Shown here: one piece after another, positions 34,673-46,400 of the stretch
Layout of the letters: each line of letters opens with the position of its first letter
Position numbering within the stretch: position 1 is the first letter of the stretch
Assembly: GCF_000003815.2 (NCBI RefSeq)
Contig: NC_049983.1
Span: 14,082,240 to 14,142,239 of the forward strand
Direction: 5' to 3'
DNA length: 60,000 nt
Source: Branchiostoma floridae
Taxonomy: Eukaryota; Chordata; Leptocardii; Amphioxiformes; Branchiostomatidae
The notes under the pieces: model-generated
What the model saw: the letters and a program-made list of their open reading frames with translations, nothing else
Database searches by the model: none
What the model was told of the DNA's origin: nothing
Program-made: the position numbers and the translations under genes

Positions 34673-35030
34673 AACTTAAGGTAGAAAAGATGATAAACTT
34701 ATAATGATTTATGCAAATGAGGACCTCATTTGTATAATCAATGAGAAACAGTTACAATAGATCACTCGTCACTCACAAGAGACTGTCTTCTTTGTTGAAA
34801 ACAATGCCCTACAAACATAGCGTAAACAATTTTCGTACAGCCATGCGAATGGATAGAAAACGAATACTAGAACACACCTACAACAACAATCATTGATACT
34901 TTAATATAAACAAGAAAACCGTCGCCATGGCAATAGTTTCTATTGCCACACTTATTTCTATTCATTATCTTATCAACAACTGTGCATTTTGTCACCCCAC
35001 CCCACCCCACCCCTACCAACCAAATCTCTG

Positions 35031-35415
35031 GTGCAGGCAACGTATTTACGACTGGCGCCTCGACAAATTTGTTCTGTGTCGCAGTCAAGTCAAAGTAGAC
35101 TTGTTTCCCCAGTGATAATTGTACTGTACGTATTGTAAATTGCCCTCGTTAGGATGCTGCTTTGACGTTGGGGTCTGATTAAAGATTTCCAAAGATAAGA
35201 CCTGCATTATGCTGCATGGCAACATGTTAACTACTCGTACCCACGAAGTTTAGCATGGCTGAAAGCTTTGGAGACTGTTTAAAACTCATTCTTTACAAAC
35301 ATTCACAATTGCTTCTGTAGTGTATTGACGATGATATATCGACTTATTCTGGCAGGTTTTTCTTCAATCCATCAACACATATTGGTATATATTTAACAAG
35401 TAGTGACTAGTCAGT
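35031..35415. repeat. Right arm of a distant inverted repeat (partner 1-410)
   Basis: This is the reverse complement of the window's first 410 bases. It lies 2.4 kb upstream of the second SLC28 copy, whereas its partner lies far downstream of the first. The pair is therefore not collinear with a simple inverted duplication of the gene. Confidence 0.8.
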
Positions 35416-35723
35416 CTCACTTGCAGTGCGCAATCGCAAATGGTGTAGTTTCCGCCAAAAGTTTCCGCCAAAACTTCTCAAAAGGCGCGCAAGTTTGTCG
35501 AACGCTGGTAAGGTGGTCCCTACCTGAACTTACTCTGCTCAGGTAAGCAAGGCTATCATTCAAGTTTACTATACTATAGCATAACATACTGTACATAAGC
35601 AACGGGTGTATTCTGGAATCAGATTTATATTCTACTGTGATGTTATCTATGTACATAAAAACTACCTTGTGGAAAGGGGTCGCTTTGGTGCTGCACAAAC
35701 GTTATAGAAGTGAAATGTTTGAG

Positions 35724-35724
35724 A

Positions 35725-35767
<43 letters not shown>

Positions 35768-35776
35768 CGAGAGAGA

Positions 35777-35812
<36 letters not shown>

Positions 35813-35834
35813 CAGAGACAGAGACAGAGAGAGA
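35724..35834. repeat. (GA)n microsatellite
   Basis: A nearly pure purine tract of GA dinucleotides becomes GACAGA hexamers at its right end. The ER/RE-rich and SL-rich frames on the two strands are artefacts of it. Confidence 0.97.
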
Positions 35835-36262
35835 TTGTATGACAGTTTCTGTCGATGTTGTAGTTCTGTTACAAATTGAAAATCAAAGCCCGTGTAGGAC
35901 TTTGCTTTGCGTACGTGAGTTCCACTCCCCCTCTTTCCTCTGAGTACATCAGAGCATCCTCCGGCTCCACCCGCGGCCGCCCAAGATAACTGAGCATAAG
36001 CCACGGCTGTAACCTAAGGGCTAGTCCCTGTATCAATTTGGCACCGTTTGTACGTTTACGGCATTGTTAGTCGGTAGGAAACAACAGAGTGACATTGTAC
36101 ATTGACCTATGTGACGCTTGTTGGTAACCAAAATACTAGGACCGTGTGAGCGCGTGATTTAAGTCGATATCTTCACATGTTGTACATACTCTACAAACTT
36201 CCACATTCATTGTACTCCGCATTATAAGGGTTTAAGCCACATTATTTATCAGGACGTAATCA

Positions 36263-37106
36263 CTCGTTCTCATTGAAATGTCGAAAATGGCATTTTTTTG
36301 GTCGAAAAATAAATCGGCTTTATTTTCAGTGAAAACAACCTGGTTGTTTAGGAAAGTTACCGGTAACGTTTGTTACAACAGTAAACTTAACCCTTTTTCT
36401 TCAAAAGGATTAAAAAAATAACATTATTGGCTACATCATTTAGGCATAAGTTGACGTCCCTAGAGACATTTAAAAAGTGGGCAGCATTTTTGCACTGGGT
36501 CAGACAGAATGCTTAGAAAGCATCAAACAATGGTAACGTTTGTTACAGTCATTTCTGTATAACATTTTATAAGCAAGGTGGGATACAAATGGCAGTCAAT
36601 GACCCTTTTTTGTTTCTTTAGAAAAACAGAAAACTGTACAGCGTCACAAAAACGGCCATTTCTAGTCTTATGCGTGGATAATAAAACCGTGGCAACCATC
36701 GTACTGGTGGTGGTAACGTTTGTACAGAATTTGGCGACAGGCATAAACCTCCTCACAGAGCCTCCAAGACCAGTGATAGTAGCGATCTGACGTGATCGGA
36801 CAGAGGGCCTGGGTAGCTGGTTTCATCTGCCGAACAATCATTTTGGGAACTGATTTGTTCCATGTTTGGCTACTATTTGAATTCTTCGTATCTTCTCAGG
36901 CGACAGCCATTTTTTTGGGTTGAAATCCCACCCGAGGCTATGATAACCTTCAAAGCCATGAACCAATATGAATGTTGTGGTGCATCTTTTGTAAAACATT
37001 ACAGGGATTGTGGAAAAACAAAGGGACCAATCATGCTGTCTATAATTTGCCTAATATCAAGTCGTAAAGTAAGGCGACAGTATTTCGACATTTCATTGAG
37101 AACGAG
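36263..37106. mobile_element. 844-bp TIR element, CTCGTTCTCA ends
   Basis: The left end CTCGTTCTCATTGAAATGTC and the complementary right end differ at one position in about 25 bases. Inside, the string ggtaacgtttgttaca occurs three times (about 36361, 36531 and 36711). It contains no long ORF. A target duplication is not evident. It lies between the GA tract and the second SLC28 copy. Confidence 0.7.
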
Positions 37107-37773
37107 CCAATACTAATCTTCACAGGAACGTCACCGCAACACATTTGCTGAAGAAACCTTACCATATATGTATCGACGTTCGGTAAACCATCGTTTGTTG
37201 ATGTTAGAAAACTGTATTAATGTAATACATATATGTTACGTCAACATTCGAATAATTATGAGTTGTAAATATATTCTGTTCTTGCAGTGTGTTATGTCTG
37301 CAATGTTCGTGGCTTTTGTGATTCTTAGTTAGGCAGCAAGTAAATTTTATAGATGACTTCAGCGCACGCGTTGATTTTCGCCTGATTTTGCAAAAAAAAT
37401 GCGGAAATTGAAAACGCGATGAAAAAATACCGCAAAGGGAAAATATGTTGTGTGGTGCTTGTAGACGCGACACTAATATGGTAGTCTTGAGTGTAATTGC
37501 ATGCCAACTTGGCCAATACATTTTTTTCTTTGGTACAGGAAAAAATATTGTCCGCGATATATATTTTGTTGCTTGCATTCTTATGACGACTCTTATGGTC
37601 TCCATTGTGAAAATTTAGGCATCTTGTTTTTATCCACCCTGTTTTATCGCACTCTCGAATTAGATCTGGAGTCTGTAGAGAATGTCATTCATAAAATTTA
37701 CTGTGGTCTTGTCAGTATATTAGATGTGTTAGACGTGCATGTGGGATCTTGAAAGTCTGTCCTGTATTCACAG

Positions 37774-40728
37774 GTACCGGGAGAAGACCGACAAAATAAT
37801 AATGAAGGTGAAATTTCAACGTCGTTCCTCTGGCAAGGACGCCGTAAGTAATTCCTATCTTCGTTATTTTAGGATTTATTTGATGTAATGTTTCTTTAAT
37901 TACCTGCATGAAATGCCAATGCCTTAAACATGATCCAAACACGTACAACGGACCCAATCAACTTCCACCACCATTAAAAGAAATAGCTCTACAATCAAAC
38001 AATACATTTCATGCAAGCCTGAGGTCTGTGAACTCTTGTTGTCTGCTTGATTTCCTTGTCTTTTCAGAAGCCACATGCAGTCCTTTGTATTTTTAGGAAA
38101 TATTTGACTGTAACGTTTCCTTGTCTACTGGGTTTTCTTGTCTCCTCTAAAGCAAAATGCACTGCCTTGTCTGTGTTTACAAATCAAGAAATGTTAATGA
38201 TCTCAAAAGGAGTGTTCTTTGTCACTAGAAATATCCCTTGCTTCACTGACAATTTGGAAGCTATTGCATCCCGCTTGTGTTTTCCTGCAAAGTTCCAGTT
38301 TCTAATTACAATTGCTCTTATGAAAGTCATCGGTGTTGTCTAACTCAATGTACTATGAATTTTTACTTTGGCGGCGTAAACCCAGAAGCTTGTTGGATAC
38401 TGCGTGTTTTGAACAATGTATTTTGGGATCCTTCATAGTCTGACATGCTCTTCAAGACTTGTGTATGTTGAGACAAGTTAGCCTCTTATAAGATTACTGA
38501 TCCTGATCTTCTAAAACTTCTACAATGACATTATTCGGTAATATTAAAATCACAACAAAGACAATAGCCATGTATGTAACAAGGTGATGAACAGATTATA
38601 AATTGGCATGGGCCTTGTCCATTGTGCACTGCATGGGGTGAAGGTTTGTTGACCCAGCTATTGTATGGTGCCGACAACCGTAAATTTGCATAATACGTTA
38701 AAATGGATCCAAAGTCCAACCTTCAGTGGAGCGCATTACTGTTTGTAGATGTGAGTCGGTGGCAACTGGAACATGTTAAACTTTGCGCTTTTGATAAATT
38801 CCTCCTCTGAAAAAATTGACCTGAAAAGAGTCACAGCTCAGCAACATGTCGAATGAACTTCCTTTTACCGACTGGTAATGGTGGGAGGGGACTCATCAAA
38901 TGTTATTGAAAGCATCCCGTCAGTACTTACCTCTTTTGTTGTCTTGCACATGCTACATTACAAAGTAACAACACGACATTACGCGTGATATGCACCACAA
39001 AGCCGATTATCCCATCACTAATCAAGGATCAATTACGAATCTGCCCCCGAACATTTCCAGATGGCTTGCTCCTATCAGAACCCAGCACTCAGCACAGAGG
39101 ATATCGCCATGGAACCTACAACAAAGACAGACCCAGAGAGCGGCATTCACGACAATGTAGACAGACTTAACTCATCATTTCCGAGCAGCGATCCGCCAAG
39201 TTATCACGAAGAGCACATCGACGATGAAGAAGAGGAGGAGGAGAACCAGAACAAATGCATGAAGGCTGTGTCAATGGTAAACGCTATATTTCTGTTTTAT
39301 CTAATAATATTTTTGTCACATTTACAACATCACCTCTCCTTTTTGGTGGGCCTTTCTTCTAATTTTATGGTATTCTAGTCAGCCTGAATTCTTTTCCCGT
39401 CCCCTGGATTTTGCATGGTACCCTTTCGAAGGTGCGACGGTCAGAAGGGGGTTGGGGGGGGGGGGGGTGCATGCATCCCAGGTTCCTTTGTTTAGAGGGG
39501 CAAATTTTGCTGGTGGACTTGGTTCAACCAATATCTTTACGTGCTGATTTTTGTATGCTGGCTGAGTCTGCTGTCCAATCCGCAGGACAATAATTTTTAC
39601 TTTCGGCATCCTTGTTGTGTCCTTGTGAATCTAGGTCTCAGACGGCATCAGTAAGGTTTTGGCGGAGCACGAAGTAGTTATCAGGAAGACCGTCTACGTC
39701 ATCCTGTGCCTCGGGTACCTCGCCTTCCTCATCGCTGCCTGCGTCATCAACTTTTGCCGTGCATTTGCGTTCCTCGTCATCACTTTGGTGGTCCTGGTGT
39801 TTGTTGTGTACGGACTCATCCGGGACCGCTGGGGGAAGGCTATCTACAAGTCCTGTCTCAAACCTGCGGCTGGTTGCTTCGTGAAAGTCTGGAAGTATGC
39901 CAAATGGTGAGATATGCTTTTCTTGTGTGAGGCAGTGTGCTCGTTAGTCTCCGAAGTTGAAACCAAGAGCCTGGGCTTGGGAGACACAACAAGATATGTT
40001 TCCCAACTTCATACACATAGAAATGTAATACAGACAAATTTTGGCAGTCTTTTATGATGACATATACCTGCTCTTACATTTTCAACGTCTTCCTGGGATG
40101 CTTATTTACGAAAGAATTAATCGTTTTTGGTGTTAATCAACTGCAGGATCGTGTACCTGGGCATTCTGGTGGGCATTGGACTTTTCCTGGGTTTGGAAAC
40201 AGGAAAACAGCCTGATCAACTTATCTCTCTGGTCGGCTACCTCGGCATCATCCTCTGTCTCTTCATCTTTTCCAAGAGTCCTGGAAAGGTTTGTGTTGTG
40301 CTTTTGTTGGCGTTCTAGTAGGCTGGTGTAACTATTGATAGTGCAGTTCATGTACAGATTACATAATATATATGTAAATTCATGCCCGATGGATAATTGC
40401 ACGTACAAACAACACGTATGATAAGGAAGGTACAAAGGTGCTAAGAACTACATTCTATGACTATGCTTATTCTTTTCCCAGTTTCTCAACGATTCCTTCT
40501 ATATACCTCTGTTTATCGACCTTTAATCTTGTATCTCGACTTAACATGGGATGTGTATACTTTTAAAGTAATGCAAAGTCTGCCTAAACTGAGTCCTGAA
40601 TGCTGTATATGCAGGTGAAATGGCGGCCAGTACTGTGGGGCCTGTCGCTTCAGTTCGTGCTGGGGCTGTTCGTGTTGCGCACATCCGTTGGGTACGACGT
40701 GTTCAGGTTTCTAGGCGACAAATTCCAG
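37774..40728 (+). CDS. SLC28-like: Second SLC28 copy, 5' half only within the window
   Basis: Six exons match the minus-strand gene: 37774-37843, 39061-39276, 39635-39906, 40147-40288, 40615-40728, each with GT/AG borders and matching phases (the first is the leader/N-terminal exon, making five listed and one optional start). They encode MACSYQNP through FLGDKFQ, the acidic N-tail with PPSY and the first membrane segments. Protein changes are few (for example RRTVYA to RKTVYV). Introns are homologous too, but homology stops after GTAATTA at 40735. The substrate-site exons (GQTEAPLL and FANFSS) do not appear in the remaining 19 kb, although the first copy needs only 255 bp to reach its next exon. 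A truncated, non-transporting paralogue, a long intron, or a haplotype/assembly effect are all possible. Translation through the intron would end within about 30 codons. Confidence 0.85.
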
Positions 40729-40734
40729 GTAATT

Positions 40735-41240
40735 ACCTCAATGAATAAATGGAGGTATAGTTTTTGGTGTGTCTTTGTGTATGTCTCTGTGTTTGTCTGT
40801 GTGTATGTTTGTGTGTATGTCTGTGTGTCCGGATATTTGTGGTCACCATAGCTCTAGAACCTCTGGATCGATTGTAATGATATTTGGTATGTGGGTAGGG
40901 GTTGGGAAAACGGATAGCGGAACATGGGAACGATGGATTTCCATGATATTTAGCATGCAGGTATCTTTGACAGAGATGTACATGTATTGAACTGCAAATT
41001 ATGCAAATTTGGACTTTATTTAAATTTGCATAATTATTTGAATTATCAAAGAGGAAAATCTATATTTACAGTGTTTTCCATTATAGGACTAAAATACATG
41101 TAACATGTGTAGTTTGCGGCAGGTGGAAGATTAGCAATTATGCAAAAAAACTCCCTTATTTGCATAATTAATGTGAAAGTGTCATAACTATTCTAAGCGC
41201 ATGTAGCAAATTATTGGATTGTCAACATTGTGGCCTGTGT
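40735..41240 (+). repeat. Dispersed repeat 'TTACCTCC/ATGCAAAT' at the SLC28 breakpoint
   Basis: It starts ttacctcaatgaataaatgg, followed by a (TGTG/TATG) tract, and contains atgcaaatttggac and atttgcataattaatg blocks. Its first bases coincide with the point where homology between the two SLC28 copies ends. Confidence 0.8.
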
Positions 41241-41404
41241 AACATGTGTAAGTGGCTTTAGTAAAGTTGACGGCCGGACGAGTGCTTTTTTAAGATCGAT
41301 AACACGGCTGTATAATAGAGGGTGCCGATGTCTATTTCGTGTTTTCGTTCGGATTTCGGCCGCGATTTGGCGGTTCGAAAACACGATTGCGTTAACGCCG
41401 AGAA

Positions 41405-41690
41405 ACAGCATACTTACCTGACATCGCAGGCGATCGCTAAATCGCAATCGTTATAACATCGCAGTCGAATTGAGTCCCTACATCGCAACCGAATCCTGCA
41501 CATCGCAGCCGAGGTTTTAAACAGCAACCGAGTTCTTGAAACAGCAATCGAAGTTTTTAACAGCAATCGATTTCTTAAAACAGCAACCGATTTCTTTAAA
41601 CAGCAACCGAATTTTTAAACAGCAACCGAATTCTTTAAACAGCAACCGAGTTTTTAAACAACAATCGAACCGTAAAACGATTAACTACAC
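41405..41690 (+). repeat. Tandem array of a 19-bp unit (AACAGCAACCGA...)
   Basis: About a dozen units of the type aacagcaaccgaattctttaa occur, degenerating leftward to acatcgcaaccgaatcctgc. The A/T spacer varies in length. No gene overlaps. Confidence 0.9.
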
Positions 41691-43296
41691 GGGGGGTCTG
41701 ATTAGCACCTAGTTATCACTTGTTCATTTCACACCCTTATAACACCTAAAGATATTGGATGTGTATTGGCAACAAATGATCGACTAGTTAAGCAAATGCT
41801 AGTGACCTCCATTGATTAGACGACGCATGAGCATGATGTTGTGTGTTTCTCAGCTCTAATGTTATGAACGCAAAATACTGAAAATTTTGTATAATTTCTT
41901 CACAGTTTAAGGTTTCTTTCCTGCCTAACTTGGCTTTATGACTCTCCAATGTTTTCTCATTAATTAGCTAAGGAATAGTCTGTGTAACACAAACTCCGCT
42001 GTCCAGGGCTGTAACTGGCCCCTCCCCGCGGAGGATAGTTGGCCGGCGGATGTTGGGCGGGCTGCTATGAGCGAGATTTAATCAGGCTAGCTAAGGAAGC
42101 AGTGGGCCGAAAGAAATGTAGTTTCGATGAATGTTAGAACTGTTATAGGGCAATAAAACTTGATGACGTAATCCAAATGGTGCAAAAAAACTAAATTAAG
42201 AATTTCAAGTCCAAACGTCAATATAGACAAGAGTATCTTTATCTACAGTGTCCCTTTGCAGACCAATATGCGATGCAAGATTCTAATTATTCATCAGAAA
42301 TAACACCCATTAACACCTGCATATTCTCAAGGAGGAATCTCAAAATCTTCATGGCACACCTGTGGTAATATTAGTCAGACTATGAAGCTTGTGTACGATA
42401 CACACATTTGACTACAAATAAGAATTGGTTATACTGTTAGCTTTTAATACCTTGGCAATAAAAGGCAGAATACAATAATACACAGTGATATTTAGTTGTG
42501 CAAAATAGAATTATGTTTCTTTACTTGAAACAACAAAAACATGATGCAAAAACAAACTGCATTGCTACACTACTACAATTTTCCTCTCTTTCTTCTTTCA
42601 TGTCTCTGAGATGTACATCCACTTTGGCAGCATGTCCAATGTACATTATAAAAGTGTAACACCATGTAATGCATAAAAACTACATGTCACGTAAAAGCAT
42701 TGTTTTTTGTGCTATACCAGTATGACACAATCTCTTCTTTTACAAAATGTCTCCACTTCTACATTTAATCTTGTACAATTACTTGGCATCTCACATTATC
42801 ACAAAAAATGCATTTGCTAACAAGACATTCTTGAAGACCCAGTTTGCATGAGAAACTTAAGTGAATTTTTGAAAAGAAACTATAACAAAACAAAGTTCTG
42901 ATAAGCTAACAGGATCTTGATAATTTGTCAATACACAGCTGATTTCAGTCTTGATATGTCAACAGTAATACATACACAATAAATTGTTACAAGTACAGAT
43001 TTTGGAAACAGACATTTCAGGTAGCACTCACGTACCTTTTCATCTGTCACAAGGACCTACATGTCCCTTTCTTTTCCCCTCTCTTTTTTTACATCTGCTG
43101 ATATCTTAAGTCTACTGATATCTTATGTACTTATTGTATCCATGCCTACCAAGTACTGATAACCACGGTAAATACTTCTTACACTACCAGGGTTTCTTTG
43201 CTAGATATGTACATCATAATCAACAGCAGTGAGTCACTACCCCACTTGACAACACATGTGCTCCCTCTGAATACCATCTATATAGTGTTATATATG
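41691..43296. other. AT-rich, no repeat structure; possible 3' UTR of a minus-strand gene
   Basis: No coding frame was recognised. If the exon at 43297-43391 is real, its 3' untranslated region would run leftward here; ATTAAA-type polyadenylation signals on the minus strand occur near 42760 and 42444. The stretch 42440-43290 is unusually free of the repeats seen elsewhere, which fits transcribed sequence. This is weak evidence. Confidence 0.35.
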
Positions 43297-43391
43297 CTAT
43301 TTAATGTATACCACAAGGATCAGGTCCTCCGGGTATAACTGAATGACTTGTACATATCTTGTCTGGGAGCTGCACTGGCATTTATCAGCAA
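43297..43391 (-). CDS. Candidate terminal exon, unknown protein
   Basis: A strong acceptor (ttctctttcttgtttttcag) precedes the segment on the minus strand. The longest frame reads ADKCQCSSQTRYVQVIQL and ends LILVVYIK before a stop. The other two frames stop sooner. It lies immediately beside the 5' end of the LINE at 43441. It could be the last exon of the candidate gene starting at 54245, but its longest frame does not match the phase left by the exon at 51698. Splicing directly would stop after two Cys codons. I do not recognise a family. Confidence 0.35.
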
Positions 43392-43440
43392 CTGAAAAAC
43401 AAGAAAGAGAATATATTATTAAGACTATCTTTTTTTGTAA

Positions 43441-46400
43441 GGTGGCGCTCGTGTAGGGCAGCCGCAAGCTTTTTAGCTCTCCCCTACTCTAGCGTCTAAG
43501 GTGTCTCCATCCTTATTCTGAACAGTCTGAAGTGCAATATTTTACGTAATCTATGTCTAACTGTCCTGTGAACCGTTTAGCGTCTGTTTGTTTCGTACTG
43601 TGTGGACCTTTGGAGGAGTATCCGACGTCTCTTCGTGCTGTGCGGTCGAACTCTGTTTTCTGTAATGGCGTCCATTGAAGTTCTACGTTACTCCGCTGGC
43701 TTCTTGAGAGGCCTGCAGCGAAGGACATCGAGTTTCATTGATCTACAAGTCAAGGAAAAGCTAAAGACCTATGGACTATTCCGGAGAAGTAGACCGAGAG
43801 GAAGGAAAGCAGGTAAAAGCCTCGTTCGTAACATAAGCACAATTGTTGGAAATCGCCCACTTGATCATCGTTTGACATGCAAATCAGTGTCTGATTTCAA
43901 ATGCGATCGTCATTCCTACCTGCGCTCTATCAGGTGCGATGTCAAGTCATCTCGACCAAAAGGTATGCCTGGCATCTTGCTTACTAACGCACGGTCCCTA
44001 CTTCACAAACTTGATGAGTTCTGCTTGACTCTGTCCCTGAATAAGATCGACATAGCGGCAGTTACTGAGTCCTGGTTCTCAGCTGACCTACCGGAAGAGG
44101 TCACGTCGGTCGACGGTTACAACCTTTATCGCAAGGATCGACGTAACAGGAGAGGCGGAGGAATCGCCCTTTATATCAGTAATGATATCAAGGCAAAACT
44201 TGTCGACATCGCCGTACCTGACAACCTAGAGTGCATCTGGACACAACTGCAACCACAACGGACCCCCCGCGCTGTTCCTGTACTGTACATGGGAGTTCTG
44301 TACCATCCTCCTTGGGCAAACGAAAAACTCTTGCAAGATGAGACAATCCAACACCTCATCCACACTTTAGACACAATCAGAAGAAAACACCCTCTTGCCG
44401 GCATCATTCTATGCGGAGATTTCAATAATCTCCCCATCCAACCGTTGTTATCCAGTCACCCAGAGCTCAAACAGGTTGTGACCGGTGCCACTCGCGCTAA
44501 CTCAACGTTGGACCTCATCATTACTAACGTTCACCACCAGTATCACGTACCGGACATCACAGCTCCACTCGGTTCCAGCGACCACAATTGCATCCTTTGG
44601 AAGCCAAAAGTCTCTAACCAACATAGCGGTCTGCTACCCAGGATCAAGCACCGCCTCGTCACACAGGACAGAAAAGAAGCACTTGGCTTATGTATGTGCA
44701 TCACCGATTGGTCCGCCGTCTATAACGCTGTATCAGTAGAAGACAAAGTGGCCATGTTCAACAGAATCCTACAGACCATGCTCGACGTTTGTGTTCCCCT
44801 GAGAACTAGCAAATCGCGAAATGTGGACAAGCACTGGATGACAGACAAGATCATGGCCGCTATCAAGAAAAGACAGTCAGCCTACAAGAAGCACGGCAAA
44901 ACAGAGAAGTGGAAAAAACTTCGTAACTGGGTCCAGACACTCATCAGAAAGCAGAAGAGCAGCCACTATAACAGATGTATCGGTATGTTAAAGAAGGAGA
45001 ATCCACGAGAATGGTGGAACTTTGTCAATAATGAACTTGGACGCACACAGAAATCAAAGGGGAAAGTCACCGTCTCTGATGTCCCAGACGATCGAGTTGC
45101 GGACGCACTAAACGACTTCTTTGCGGAAGCGTGGTCGGACAGTAGAGCCTACAGTCTCTTCCCACTCCAGCTCCCCTCCAACTGCGATGACCTCTGCAGC
45201 ATTGGCCAAGTTAAAGCCATCTTAAGGAGTCTGAACACTAGGAAATCAGGTGGACCTGACGGCATTCCAAACTGGGTTCTCAGTGTGTACCATGAAGACC
45301 TAGCTCCAGTCGTGACTCACCTGATAAACTCCTCCTACAACTCCGGATACATGCCTTCCGTGTGGAAAATGGCGAATGTTTGCCCCATACCAAAAACGTC
45401 TGTTCCTGCAAGCAAGAAAGATTGGCGGCCTATCTCCCTTATCTCGACCCTCGGAAAGGTACAAGAAAGGCTTGTGCTGAACAGATTTCTACCGATTATG
45501 AAGCCCTGGATACGGGATCAGTATGCCTACATGCCAAAAGCTTCGACCACTGTCGCTCTTCTGAAAGTGTACCAGTCCTGGTTGCAAAGTTTAGACACCA
45601 AGAAGACATCAATGGTCCGTGTGCTCCTGGCTGATATGTCAAAGGCCTTTGACAGAGTCGACCACGGAATACTGCTACAACATCTGGATGCCCGTGGTAC
45701 GCCCCCTAGGATGCTGGCTTGGATCTCCAGCTATCTATCCGGCAGGACCCAACGCGTGGTCGCCAACAACCAGCACAGCAGTTGGCGCGTTGTCACCTCT
45801 GGGGTCCCCCAAGGTGGGGTGCTATCCCCTTACCTATTTCTTGTGTACATGTCTACAAGAACCACCAAGTATGAGACCACCGATAACACCGGCTACGCCG
45901 ATGATATAGGTCTGTCTCGCACCATCCCCTGTGATGCTGTCGAGACTGATGACACCATGCAACAAGAAGCCACACAACTGGACTCCTGGGCAGCGGACAA
46001 AAACATGATCATGAATGGGGACAAATCCTACGAACTCAGACTGTGCTTCTCCAAACACCCTCCCGAGCCCCCTCCCCTTACTCTTGGGGGGAAAGTAGTG
46101 CCAGTGGTTGACTGTGCGACTTACCTGGGTTTTAAGGTACATTCCAACCTCAGATGGGACAGCCATATCACACATGTGACAACGAAGGGCTCCAAACGAC
46201 TACACTTTCTCCGCTTACTGGCCAAGGGCGGCATGCCTCCTGAAGACCTGTTAACCGTCTACACTACTCTGGTGAGGCCAGTGTTGGAATATGCCCACGT
46301 TGCCTTCGTTGGATGCACTGAGTCTCAAAGGAACACTCTCGAACGCGTACAGAAACGAGCTCTGCGTATCATCTACGGACACAGCAGCAATCCAGCGTCG

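Noticed and set aside
35637-36004. ER-rich and SL-rich ORFs
   Set aside because: Translations of the GA microsatellite.
41230-41447. Opposed ORFs over 41211-41447
   Set aside because: Complementary shadows without splice sites, next to the 19-bp tandem array.
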